Part shown: one piece after another, positions 39,930 through 48,078 of the stretch
How positions within the stretch are numbered: the stretch's first letter is position 1
Layout of the letters: each line of letters opens with the position of its first letter
Assembly: GCF_002960625.1 (NCBI RefSeq)
Contig: NZ_POJH01000029.1
Location: forward strand, 89,199 to 153,198
Reading direction: 5' to 3'
Length of the DNA: 64,000 nt
From: Streptococcus suis
Lineage (GTDB): Bacteria > Bacillota > Bacilli > Lactobacillales > Streptococcaceae
Position numbers and translations under genes: made by a program
Notes under the pieces: model-generated
What the model was told of the DNA's origin: nothing
Databases searched by the model: none
Seen by the model: only the letters and a program-made list of their open reading frames with translations

Positions 39930-40280
39930 TACCATTCTATTTTACATAATTTACTGTTAATTGTCCGCTAAAAGTTTATATTTTCTCTAACTTTTTGCCA
40001 AGTAAATCATCTAAAATATCCGTTAGACATAGTGGCTTATCGGTGACTTTTACAGTTACCTTATAGCCTTCAATGACGACCTGCGATGTCTCCTTTTCTG
40101 TTGTTGTTTTTGTCATACTATATTATTCCTTAAATTTAAAATAATGACCTCCGTGGGAACGACTGGTTAGGTCATTCATGGGAATCTCACCCGCTGTCCT
40201 TTATCGCTGGCAGCCTGAACGTGCAGAAGTATCATTGTCCTTAGTTTGTATCTTGGCAAATAGAGTACCATTCTATTTTA
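39930..40280. repeat. 15-bp direct repeat pair flanking the 46-aa ORF
   Basis: TACCATTCTATTTTA occurs at 39930-39944 and 40266-40280, each upstream of a minus-strand gene. On the minus strand each contains TAAAAT/TAGAAT, so both could be -10 regions or recombinase/regulator binding sites. Confidence 0.5.
39976..40116 (-). CDS. 46-residue protein of unknown function beside the recombinases
   Basis: The minus strand encodes MTKTTTEKETSQVVIEGYKV and onward, ending LLGKKLEKI. AAGGA lies about ten bases before the ATG. It precedes the recombinase triplet on the same strand and could be a small excision or regulatory factor. No family is recognised. Confidence 0.5.
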   Translation of the reverse strand: MTKTTTEKETSQVVIEGYKVTVKVTDKPLCLTDILDDLLGKKLEKI

Positions 40281-40380
40281 TAGCTGATTATTGTCGCTCA
40301 TATCATGGCGAACCAGACTAAACTGCTCAACAAATAAGAAAGTCCCACCTTGGTCTATTCAGTTGTCAAAGGACAAAGGA
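40140..40380 (-). other. Untranslated leader region with hairpin upstream of the 46-aa ORF
   Basis: No gene is seen. An eight-bp inverted repeat AATGACCT/AGGTCATT (40141-40174) encloses a GC-rich loop. On the minus strand ATTTTAAATTT follows. The segment is more GC-rich than its flanks and could be a structured leader or attenuator. Confidence 0.4.
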
Positions 40381-40383
40381 TTA

Positions 40384-40587
40384 TTAATAATTAGATTTTT
40401 CCATTTCTAAAATATAATCTGTAGTTACATCATACAATCTCGCTAATTGCTTTAGATATAGAGTAGGCACATCCTGTCTCCCACTCTCTATTCTGGAATA
40501 AGCCGATTGTGAACAGTGAAGATACATAGCAATCTGATTTTGAGATAAATCGTTATCCTCTCTTAAATTCTTTAATCTAATATACAT
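40384..40587 (-). CDS. XRE-family HTH regulator
   Basis: A 67-residue DNA-binding protein consisting of one helix-turn-helix (LSQNQIAMYLHCSQSAYSRIESGRQDVP). The start at 40587 has AGAGGA seven bases upstream. It probably controls the element's recombinase genes, which it precedes on the same strand. Confidence 0.85.
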   Translation of the reverse strand: MYIRLKNLREDNDLSQNQIAMYLHCSQSAYSRIESGRQDVPTLYLKQLARLYDVTTDYILEMEKSNY

Positions 40588-40777
40588 TATCAATCCTCTT
40601 ACTAATATTGTAAGTGAGCGATAATCAAATTAACTAATTTATGCAAAATATGCATAATTTAATTTTAAATAAAATATTACTCGTGGTGCTAGTTAATCTC
40701 AAAATACAATAAAAAGCCCAAAATGAACTGCACCCCAAAAGTTAGATTTTGTATCTAACTTTTGGGGTGCTTTTCTG

Positions 40778-41293
40778 ATGAAATTAAGTTATGAAGATAA
40801 ACTAGGTATATACAAGTTGAGATAGAGAGGTGAATCATGGCCTCAGTTAAGTCAGCGATATGGAATCTGTACTTCCAATCTCAAGTACATGGTTAAACTC
40901 ATGGATAGATATGGTGTTGAGATTGTTGATAAGGGTAAAAATCGGTATTATTCACCCGAGTAAAAGCAGGAAATGATTGATAAAGTCTTGCTTGATGGTC
41001 AGTCCCAGCTCTCTGTTTCTCTTGATTATGCACTGCTAAATCAAGGCACTCTTCCAAATTGGATAGCGCAATACAAGAAATACGGGTATACTATTGTTGA
41101 GAAACAAAGGTGGAGACCGAGTAAAATGGGGCGCAAACATAAGAAAACCTGGGAAGAGATGACAGAAGTTGAACGTCTTCAGAAGGAATTAGAATATCTT
41201 AGAGCGGAGAATGCTGTGCTAAAAAAGCTGAGAGAATACCGCTTGAGGGACGAAGCAAAGCGCAAAGAGCAACAGAAATCAGTCAAGCATTAA
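40778..41293 (+). pseudogene. IS3-family OrfA with two in-frame stops
   Basis: Starting at MKLSYEDKLGIYKLR the frame meets a TAG, then resumes as the HTH region (RGESWPQLSQRYGI). It meets a TAA after YYSPE and continues to the coiled-coil end ([20 protein letters not shown]). A slippery AAAAAAG at about 41220 is the normal frameshift site into OrfB. The two nonsense codons should inactivate the element. Confidence 0.85.
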
Positions 41294-41310
41294 CGCATCA
41301 GTTTTCCCTA

Positions 41311-42120
41311 GTGACTTTACTTGAAATCCTTGATTTACCACGTTCCACCTATTACTATCAAGTGAAGCGACTAGCTAATCCAGATAAGGAGAAATCTATC
41401 AAGGATGAAATACAATCTATTTATGATGAGTACAGGGGCAATTACGGCTATCGTCGGATTCATTTAGAATTACGAAATCGTGGCTTTATCATCAATCACA
41501 AGAAGGTGCAGCGCTTGATGAAAGAGTTAGGCTTAGCGGCTCGCATTCGTCGTAAGCGCAAGTATGCTTCTTACAAAGGTGAGGTGGGTAAGAAGGCTAA
41601 TAATCTGATTAAACGTCAATTTGAAGGCTCTAAACCTTACGAGAAGTGTTATACCGATGTGAAGGAATTTGCCTTACCTGAAGGGAAACTCTATCTATCG
41701 CCTGATCTTGATGGCTATAATAGTGAGATTATTGATTTTACCCTGTCTCGGTCACCTGATTTGAAACAAGTTAAAACCATGCTTGAGAAGGCTTTTCCAG
41801 CGGATTCATACATCGGAACCATTCTTCACTGTGACCAAGGCTGGCAATACCAGCACCAGTCTTACCATCACTTTTTGAAAACCAAGGGCATTCGTCCATC
41901 CATGTCTCGCAAGGGAAATAGTCCAGATAATGGGATGATGGAGTCCTTCTTTGGCATTCTCAAATCGGAAATGTTTTATGGATTTGAGAAGTCTTATCAA
42001 TCCCTTGATGACCTTGAGCAAGCTATCACAGTTTACATTTTTTACTACAACAACAAACAAATCAAAACTAAACTAATAGGACTTAGCCCTGTCCAATACA
42101 GAACTAAATCCTTTCAGTAA
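41311..42120 (+). CDS. IS3-family transposase OrfB (DDE integrase domain)
   Basis: A 269-residue catalytic subunit normally made as an OrfAB frameshift fusion. It has a HTH_21-like N-terminus (YRGNYGYRRIHLELR), then DDE residues: Asp in CYTDVKEF, Asp in LHCDQGWQYQ, Glu in GMMESFFGILKSE. The frame is intact, but with OrfA broken it can act only in trans, if at all. Confidence 0.88.
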   Translation: MTLLEILDLPRSTYYYQVKRLANPDKEKSIKDEIQSIYDEYRGNYGYRRIHLELRNRGFIINHKKVQRLMKELGLAARIRRKRKYASYKGEVGKKANNLIKRQFEGSKPYEKCYTDVKEFALPEGKLYLSPDLDGYNSEIIDFTLSRSPDLKQVKTMLEKAFPADSYIGTILHCDQGWQYQHQSYHHFLKTKGIRPSMSRKGNSPDNGMMESFFGILKSEMFYGFEKSYQSLDDLEQAITVYIFYYNNKQIKTKLIGLSPVQYRTKSFQ

Positions 42121-42195
42121 TTATTTGTCCAACTTTTAGGGGTCAGTACAAAAGAACTATACTGTAAGTGCCGAAACAAACAGGAGGTAGTCGAA

Positions 42196-43058
42196 ATGAG
42201 CCACTTACAGTATACTGTTAAATCCCATCACTTACAATGGAATTTGAAGCAATTATCAAAAATTTGCCACCAGCTCTATCGTGATAATTGTCCAGATGGC
42301 TTAAAACACCGTCGTAACATTAGCTTGTCCAAGGTATCAGACGAATCTCTATTAGTCTTGCTTCTTTTGCAAGCTGAACTAGGATTAAGTCAAAACGGCA
42401 TTTCTACCGTATCTGCCAACTCTTTCATTGCAGCGAACTTCTTTAAAGAAGTCGCTTTAATCGACGAGCAAGACAGTTGATTTGGTTAGTTCAAGTCATT
42501 AGAAAAGCAATGAATACTCAAATCTCACCTGTTTTCATTGTTATTATAGCTAGCTTTCCCTTGCCACTTTACCAACCTGTCCGTAACTATAGAACACGTA
42601 TTTTTAACGACGCAGCAGATATTGGCTACAACGCTTCCAAACATCTGTGGTTCTATGGATTCAAAGTACACATGCTGGTAACTTTATCAGGCTATATTCT
42701 GAATTATGTTGTGACACTTGCATCAGTCCATGATAGTAGGGCAGTTGATAACTTACTAGAAAATTGCCGACAACTTTATATTTTGGCAGATTTAGGCTAT
42801 CTTAGTAAGGTACTTAAAGATCATTTGACCCTAAAAGGCTATCATCTATGGACTGCCTTACGCCAAAATATGGCAGGAGCTAAACAACATAATCATTGGA
42901 AACTGATGGCTATGAGACGAACCATTGAGACTTGCTTCTCAGAGATTTGCGGTCTTTTTGATATAGAACACACACTGACTAGAGGTTTAGCAGGTCTGCG
43001 GTTAAGGCTGGAGCAAATTATACTAGCTTACAATCTGAGATACTTCAAGATTAACTAG
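42196..43058 (+). pseudogene. IS982-family transposase, frameshifted and catalytically altered
   Basis: The 5' part (MSHLQYTVKSHHLQWNLKQL..., 42196-42480) and the 3' part (from 42477) lie in different frames. The 5' part is itself out of frame with the family after about residue 65. Where IS982 enzymes have IVIIDSFPL this copy reads IVIIASFPL, replacing the first catalytic Asp. It is a dead copy. Confidence 0.85.
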
Positions 43059-43076
43059 CACCATGAGTAAAATATT

Positions 43077-43372
43077 GAGTAAGTTGCTATTGTAGTATAA
43101 TAGTAACTATACTTAGTTTTTTCCACTATAAACCTTTGGCAATAGTCTAAATATTTTAAAAAAAGTAAGTACTTTTTCTTGGCAATTTCTATTCCATGAA
43201 CTAGAATAATTCAATTTTTATTGAAAAAAATCATTTAAAACATATTTTATCTTATGATACCTCGACCAAATACCAGATAGTTTTTAAATTAAGTTCTTAC
43301 TATTTAAGGATAAGTCATAACTATATCAATTTTAGAAAAACTGCGAGATACGGTGTAATATCTTTATAAAGA
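43077..43372. other. AT-rich intergenic region without a recognisable gene
   Basis: About 300 bp between the IS982 right end and the terminator of the glycosylation operon. No ORF with a ribosome site and no clear RNA were seen; there is one TATAAT-like palindromic segment near 43095-43115. Confidence 0.6.
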
Positions 43373-43373
43373 A

Positions 43374-43401
43374 AAAGCAACGGTATCAAATCCGTTGCTT
43401 T
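43374..43401 (-). terminator. Terminator of the glycosyltransferase operon
   Basis: AAAGCAACGG and CCGTTGCTTT pair around eight bases, with TTCTTT following on the minus strand. Confidence 0.8.
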
Positions 43402-43424
43402 GTTTAAATAGAGTTTGGCACAAA

Positions 43425-44360
43425 CTATAAACTCTTCTCTTTTATGATATATATTGGTCTTCTCTTAGTTTCTAAAAATATTTTTGATAAGTATTTACCA
43501 ATTATTCCAAGTACCATCAGCTGCAATCCACCTAAAAATAAAATAACTGTAACAAGACTAGCCCAACCAGACACACTTCCGTCAATTGTTAACTTTCTCA
43601 CAACAACAAACAAGACGCCTATTAATGATAAGATAAAGGAAAATGTTCCAGCCCAGAATGCAATATTTAAAGGCGCCTCAGAAAAATTAACAAGACCCTC
43701 CAATGAGTAACGAAGTAAACCCCAAAAACTCCAAGAAGTTTTTCCTGCTACACGTCCTCTATTTTCATAAGGCAAATAGGTAACATTATATCCAACCCAG
43801 GAAAAAATACCTTTAGAAAAACGATTAACTTCACTAAATTCTAGGATACTGTCGACAACCTGCCGAGTCATAAGACTAAAATCACGAACTCCATCAACTA
43901 ATTTTGTATCAGATACAACATTTATCAATTTATAAAAAAGTTTTGCGAACAAGGATCTAATAATCGGCTCACCTCTGCGATCAATTCTTTTAGTTCCAAC
44001 TATATCAAAACCTTGTTGGATTATTCGGTACATATCAGTCAACATTTCTGGTGGATCTTGAAGGTCTGCGTCCATTATCGCTACAAAATCACCTTTTACT
44101 TCTTTTAAACCTGCTAAGAGCGCTGCTTCTTTCCCAAAATTACGAGAAAATGAAAGATAGTGGACATTTTCAAACTTATCGGAAATTTTTCTAAGAACTT
44201 CTAGAGTTTTATCTTTGGAACCATCGTTAACAAATATATAATTAAATTGCAAGTTTTCTTTCAACTGTTTTTCTACTAATTTTATTGTAGTTATGAAAGA
44301 AGGGATTGTCTCCTCCTCATTATAACACGGAATAATTATTGAAAGTTCTTGTTTCGACAT
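43425..44360 (-). CDS. Family 2 glycosyltransferase (CsbB/GtrB-like, polyprenyl-phosphate sugar synthase)
   Basis: A 311-residue GT-A enzyme (SIIIPCYNEEETIPSF; DADLQDPPEML as DxD) with two C-terminal helices (~228-255 and 265-290). This architecture makes undecaprenyl-phosphate sugars on the cytoplasmic face. It lies six bases after a YfhO-like membrane protein on the same strand. CsbB-YfhO pairs decorate cell-wall polymers in Firmicutes, so this is likely a cargo glycosylation module. Codon use is AT-rich like the neighbouring cargo. Confidence 0.88.
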   Translation of the reverse strand: MSKQELSIIIPCYNEEETIPSFITTIKLVEKQLKENLQFNYIFVNDGSKDKTLEVLRKISDKFENVHYLSFSRNFGKEAALLAGLKEVKGDFVAIMDADLQDPPEMLTDMYRIIQQGFDIVGTKRIDRRGEPIIRSLFAKLFYKLINVVSDTKLVDGVRDFSLMTRQVVDSILEFSEVNRFSKGIFSWVGYNVTYLPYENRGRVAGKTSWSFWGLLRYSLEGLVNFSEAPLNIAFWAGTFSFILSLIGVLFVVVRKLTIDGSVSGWASLVTVILFLGGLQLMVLGIIGKYLSKIFLETKRRPIYIIKEKSL

Positions 44361-44366
44361 ATTAAC

Positions 44367-46073
44367 TTAACTCCTTAGGTAAATTATCATTTTTTTTAAC
44401 AAGATAACTACTATCAGTAACCATGTCAAAAAAGTTATAACTAAAAATATTGTAAACTCCGTTGGTATTTTATATGAAAGGGTTATGCGATTTTCCTTAT
44501 AAGGAATTTGACTAATTTTTAGTGTACCTATTTGACTCAAAGATATTTGGTCGTGTGGTATTATTTTTTCATTTATTTCTAAAATGGTATTTTTGTAAAC
44601 GATGATTGGTAATTCTACTTCCTTGTCTGCATTTGCCGTCCACTCAATAATCAGTTTCCCATCCTTAATAGATTTTTTTATTTTTTTCTGATAAACAATC
44701 TTCTCTAAGTACATGTCATAGTAATTAATATTCTCATCTTTTTCACCATAGAGTGGTAGATAATCGGGAGTTCCCTTGGCAACCATATTCAGAGCTTTCT
44801 CCTTATTAGCATCATAAAATGACTTTTTGATATTAGCACTATCGCTCAAAAAATGTACTTTATACTTTGAGGGCATGAAATTACTGCTAGAATCCCAATT
44901 ATTCGTGGTAATAGTAACTAAGGTAAGTGTTTGAAGTAAGGATAATGCAAGGAATGAAATGAGAAGCATTTTTTTATGATATTTAAGGAGTTGCTTAGAT
45001 TGAACCAATTTTAGAAAAAGATAAATAATAATAATAGAAACAGGTACAAAAAATCTGAACGGATATTGAATTAACTCTGCGAAAGGATTTTTTATCTTTA
45101 CCAAATAAGACCATGGTATTAAACTAGACGATAGCACTAAAAACACCGTCATAACCCAAAACCATATTTTTATCTCTGAATTATTTATCCTCTTCCATTT
45201 TAAAAAAAATATATGATAAATTGCTACTAACATGAAAAACAGAATCGCAGGATTTAATAGCCAATAATAGCTATTTTGATTAATAGTATTCAAACTCATA
45301 TTAATATTGACAATCGGAGGTATTAGGCGATTACCTTTTAATACAATAAAATAACTACCCCAAATATTCAATGTTAAGCAGAAGAACAGACATATTTCAA
45401 TAAACAAATCCTTTAAAAAGACAATTTTTTTATTATTTTTCAAAAACATATAAATAAAAAATGGAATATACATCAGTATTAAAATGAATGCTGACAACAT
45501 ATGGATTTGTGATACTAAGGCTGTTAAGATTCCCAAATACCACCTTGGTATTTTCTTTGTTTGATAAAACTTAAATAATATGCTCAATGCTAGAGGAAGT
45601 AAGGCAGCTCCCCAAGAGGTAAACCCCTGCCTAATTATCCAATATTGAATAGAATAAGTTGATAAATATAATATAGCTCCAATAAGTGTATACTCCCTTT
45701 CCAACTTAGCTTTTGTTAAAAAAATATACATGGAAAATCCTGCTAAGTTATACAAACAGAAATTGGAAAATAACTGATATGTAAACCAATTCCTACTGAT
45801 TAAAACTAATATTCCTTGAAAATAAGCAAAAAAAGGACCATATAAGGCATTAACAATACGACCAGATTCTTGAAAGCCATATAATGAAATAAAATAATGA
45901 AAATCTAGATTTTTGAATTGTTGAGACGTGTCATAAAATCGATTGAAATGAAATATTGAGTCCGAACCTAAAATCATTTTTCCTGATATAATTTGAGGTA
46001 AACAAAGAGTGAGGGAGGCTAAGCCTATTAAAAAAAATGAGTGTAGATATTTATTATTTGTTTTCGAAGTCAA
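44367..46073 (-). CDS. Polytopic membrane protein, YfhO/GT-C-like
   Basis: A 568-residue protein with about twelve helices and an extracellular C-terminal domain (~385-530) before a last helix. It resembles YfhO/6-pyruvoyl-tetrahydropterin-synthase-related membrane proteins that transfer a lipid-linked sugar outside the cell. It starts with TTG, eight bases after AAGGAG. An out-of-frame ATG in between opens a seven-codon ORF (MIDFENK), which may temper initiation. Together with the GT2 gene it could change surface glycans and therefore bacteriocin or phage sensitivity; that is inference. Confidence 0.7.
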   Translation of the reverse strand: MTSKTNNKYLHSFFLIGLASLTLCLPQIISGKMILGSDSIFHFNRFYDTSQQFKNLDFHYFISLYGFQESGRIVNALYGPFFAYFQGILVLISRNWFTYQLFSNFCLYNLAGFSMYIFLTKAKLEREYTLIGAILYLSTYSIQYWIIRQGFTSWGAALLPLALSILFKFYQTKKIPRWYLGILTALVSQIHMLSAFILILMYIPFFIYMFLKNNKKIVFLKDLFIEICLFFCLTLNIWGSYFIVLKGNRLIPPIVNINMSLNTINQNSYYWLLNPAILFFMLVAIYHIFFLKWKRINNSEIKIWFWVMTVFLVLSSSLIPWSYLVKIKNPFAELIQYPFRFFVPVSIIIIYLFLKLVQSKQLLKYHKKMLLISFLALSLLQTLTLVTITTNNWDSSSNFMPSKYKVHFLSDSANIKKSFYDANKEKALNMVAKGTPDYLPLYGEKDENINYYDMYLEKIVYQKKIKKSIKDGKLIIEWTANADKEVELPIIVYKNTILEINEKIIPHDQISLSQIGTLKISQIPYKENRITLSYKIPTEFTIFLVITFLTWLLIVVILLKKMIIYLRS

Positions 46074-46099
46074 TCATAATTCTCCTTGGAATTTATTAA

Positions 46100-46128
46100 A
46101 TAATAGAAGAGCATATTAGTATATTCAA
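46100..46128 (-). promoter_or_regulatory. Promoter of the glycosylation operon
   Basis: Minus-strand TTGAAT and TATTAT are spaced by 17 bp, about 25 bp upstream of the TTG start. Confidence 0.6.
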
Positions 46129-46257
46129 TATTTTTAAATTATGAGTCTAAAAAAGAATTTATCAAAATACAAATATATATACACTACCAAAAAGTTAACG
46201 GATTCATAGTCTAAAAGGATGATGATTATTTGCCTGTACTTAACATAATAAAAATCT

Positions 46258-46280
46258 AAAAGCCGATTTTATCGGCTTTT
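46258..46280 (-). terminator. Terminator of the double-glycine peptide gene
   Basis: A perfect ten-bp stem AAAAGCCGAT/ATCGGCTTTT with a three-base loop is followed by AGATTTTTATT on the minus strand. Confidence 0.85.
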
Positions 46281-46307
46281 AAGGTACAATACAAAAATTA
46301 AATATTA

Positions 46308-46502
46308 CTATTCAGAAATCCAAGTATCTGTGTGACCGTAAGTGCGTCTATGTTCATTCATTGCAGTATTGGCTGTGTTGAAGAAAGCATGCCAAGAACT
46401 AACAAAAGTATTACCAGCCCATTTGCTATGGTACGTATGCTTACATTTCCAACGAAATCCACCCACTACTTCTGAACTTTGTTTAATTGATAATTTTTTC
46501 AT
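46308..46502 (-). CDS. Double-glycine leader peptide, bacteriocin-like, His/Trp-rich
   Basis: A 64-residue precursor. GGAGG lies five bases before the ATG at 46502. The leader MKKLSIKQSSEVVGG (15 residues) ends in GG, the C39-peptidase cleavage site. The 49-residue mature part begins FRWKCKHTYHSKW and ends TDTWISE. It holds five His, four Trp, one Cys and several basic residues. No pediocin box, lanthionine-type Cys pattern or known class II motif was recognised. The divergent C39 exporter fits as its processing partner. It may be a bacteriocin or a signalling peptide. Confidence 0.8.
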   Translation of the reverse strand: MKKLSIKQSSEVVGGFRWKCKHTYHSKWAGNTFVSSWHAFFNTANTAMNEHRRTYGHTDTWISE

Positions 46503-46600
46503 GATTGCCTCCTTTATAAGCAAAAAATGTAATCAACAACAAACTGTATTGTACTTTATATTGATGATAACATAATTAAGACAGAAAAGCAATAATATAA

Positions 46601-46615
46601 TTGAAAGCGCTTAAT
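46601..46615. promoter_or_regulatory. Catabolite response element (cre) in the divergent promoter region
   Basis: TTGAAAGCGCTTAAT is a perfect match to the streptococcal CcpA consensus WTGAAARCGYTTWNN. It lies between the peptide gene and the exporter operon, about 50 bp upstream of the exporter -10. Confidence 0.7.
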
Positions 46616-46655
46616 TTTTTTTGCGTTTTCTATCACACAACGTTAAACAAATAAT

Positions 46656-46661
46656 GTATAA
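46656..46661 (+). promoter_or_regulatory. Probable -10 box of the exporter operon
   Basis: TATAAT lies about 35 bp before the permease start. No clear -35 is found at 16-18 bp, so the promoter may need an activator. Confidence 0.45.
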
Positions 46662-46695
46662 TAGTTATATAGTATAAGATTGGGGAGATTATTTT

Positions 46696-48078
46696 ATGTT
46701 AAAAAAATTGAAAACTAGAAAAATATTACTTGAATTACTAATATTATTAAGTTTAATTTTTTCGTGGAGCATATTAGAAGGAAATGTGAGGTTGAACTAT
46801 TATCTTGAGACTATTATTGGTAACAAGATAGGGATTGCTCAAAATTTTAATACAATTGCATCAGACATAAACGCAGGTAAAGTTATTATAAAAACTTATC
46901 CAGATAAAGATACTTTAGATCAAATAAGTAATTTCCCTGAAGTTGAATACATGAGTGTCAGTACACCTGCATATGTTGTACAAGATAACCTGAGCGAAAA
47001 CGATCCTTTAAAACATATAAAATTAATTGGAGGTAATCAGCCATTTCCATATGACTTATTTATCGAGAAAATACTTTTAATAGATGGTAGGGTATTTAAT
47101 CAGCAAGAAATAACTCAAGAATCAAATGTAGCATTAATATCCGAGAATTTTGCCAGGAAAAATAATTTAAAAATTGGAGATAGTTATAATATAAAAGCTA
47201 TCGGTAATCGCTTTGAACACGAACACGAACACGAGCATGAGCATGACTCTACCGATCATGATGACATTATATTAATTCCAATTGAAATTATTGGTATTTT
47301 TAAAGCTAATACTACTTCCTTGGTAAGTCAGGACTCTAAAGAATCACAATTTTATACTAACTTACTATCAACAAATATTTATATTACAAATAATTATGCA
47401 AAAATAATTAATTCAAAATTATTAACTAAACAAATTGAAACATCTCCTGCTGAGTTTGAAAATATAAAAGATTTTTATGGAAACACTATTACAGATAATG
47501 ATAAACTTTTAAAACATCTAGAGTCATTTCAAACCTATGAAATCAGTATTGTTCCTAAAAATAATAGAGCAACAAATAGTATAAAAGACAAACTTGCATC
47601 GAAATTAAAACTATTCCCATATGTTAAAGTATTATATAGTCTGGAGAGATATGATGTCTATCAAATTTTTCCTCAAATAACTATTTCAATCGTAGTTATT
47701 TCATTTATATCATTGGTTACTTACTATGTCTATTCATTTTCAAACATAAGAAATAACAAACAGTTTATAAAACATCATATATTATCTATCATGTTATCCT
47801 TTGTTTTAGGCATAGGACTATCAAATTATTGTTCCAATATCTATATAAACTATATTAGCCAATACTCTCCAAAATTTCCTATCCAAGACGACATTCCTAT
47901 ATATAATAATTTAGATAAAATAAAGCTAACAACCATTAATATGATAGAATTACGCTCTGTTCCAATGGTACATGAATTTTTGGTTTATTTATCCTTGATT
48001 TTTATTGCACTTATTTTATCATTCCTTATATATAAACTCAAAAAATATAGAGATAAGAAATACGTGAGGTTAACATGA
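46696..48078 (+). CDS. FtsX/MacB-like permease with a His-rich extracellular loop
   Basis: A 460-residue membrane protein. One helix is near the N-terminus (~10-30), a large MacB-like extracellular domain covers ~35-320, and three helices sit at ~330-350, 362-385 and 428-450. That is the FtsX topology. At ~174-184 an EHEHEHEHEHD run followed by STDHDD looks like a metal-binding loop. No dedicated ATPase gene accompanies it; the only NBD nearby is in the next gene. It overlaps that gene by four bases. It may help export or give immunity to the divergent peptide. Confidence 0.75.
   Translation: MLKKLKTRKILLELLILLSLIFSWSILEGNVRLNYYLETIIGNKIGIAQNFNTIASDINAGKVIIKTYPDKDTLDQISNFPEVEYMSVSTPAYVVQDNLSENDPLKHIKLIGGNQPFPYDLFIEKILLIDGRVFNQQEITQESNVALISENFARKNNLKIGDSYNIKAIGNRFEHEHEHEHEHDSTDHDDIILIPIEIIGIFKANTTSLVSQDSKESQFYTNLLSTNIYITNNYAKIINSKLLTKQIETSPAEFENIKDFYGNTITDNDKLLKHLESFQTYEISIVPKNNRATNSIKDKLASKLKLFPYVKVLYSLERYDVYQIFPQITISIVVISFISLVTYYVYSFSNIRNNKQFIKHHILSIMLSFVLGIGLSNYCSNIYINYISQYSPKFPIQDDIPIYNNLDKIKLTTINMIELRSVPMVHEFLVYLSLIFIALILSFLIYKLKKYRDKKYVRLT

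Larger units (their letters stand above)
40724..42150 (+). mobile_element. IS3-family (IS150-group) insertion sequence nested in the IS982 element
   Basis: A 1427-bp element. Left end TGAACTGCACCCCAAAAGTT and right end TGTACTGACCCCTAAAAGTT (complement) are imperfect inverted repeats. A three-base AAA duplication flanks it. A second inverted repeat just inside the left end (40732-40772) is a strong hairpin that could block read-in transcription. Confidence 0.85.
40679..43068. mobile_element. IS982-family element, interrupted by an IS3-family element
   Basis: The ends are inverted repeats (ACTCGTGGTGCTAGTTAATCT at 40679; its near complement ends at 43068). They are flanked by an exact 8-bp target duplication, AAAATATT (40671-40678 and 43069-43076). 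Removing the nested IS leaves about 0.96 kb, the size of an IS982 member. The transposase is degenerate. Confidence 0.85.

Noticed and set aside
46308..46502. Lantibiotic or pediocin-like bacteriocin
   Set aside because: Only one Cys, few Ser/Thr-Cys pairings, no YGNGV box and no lanthionine synthetase gene nearby.
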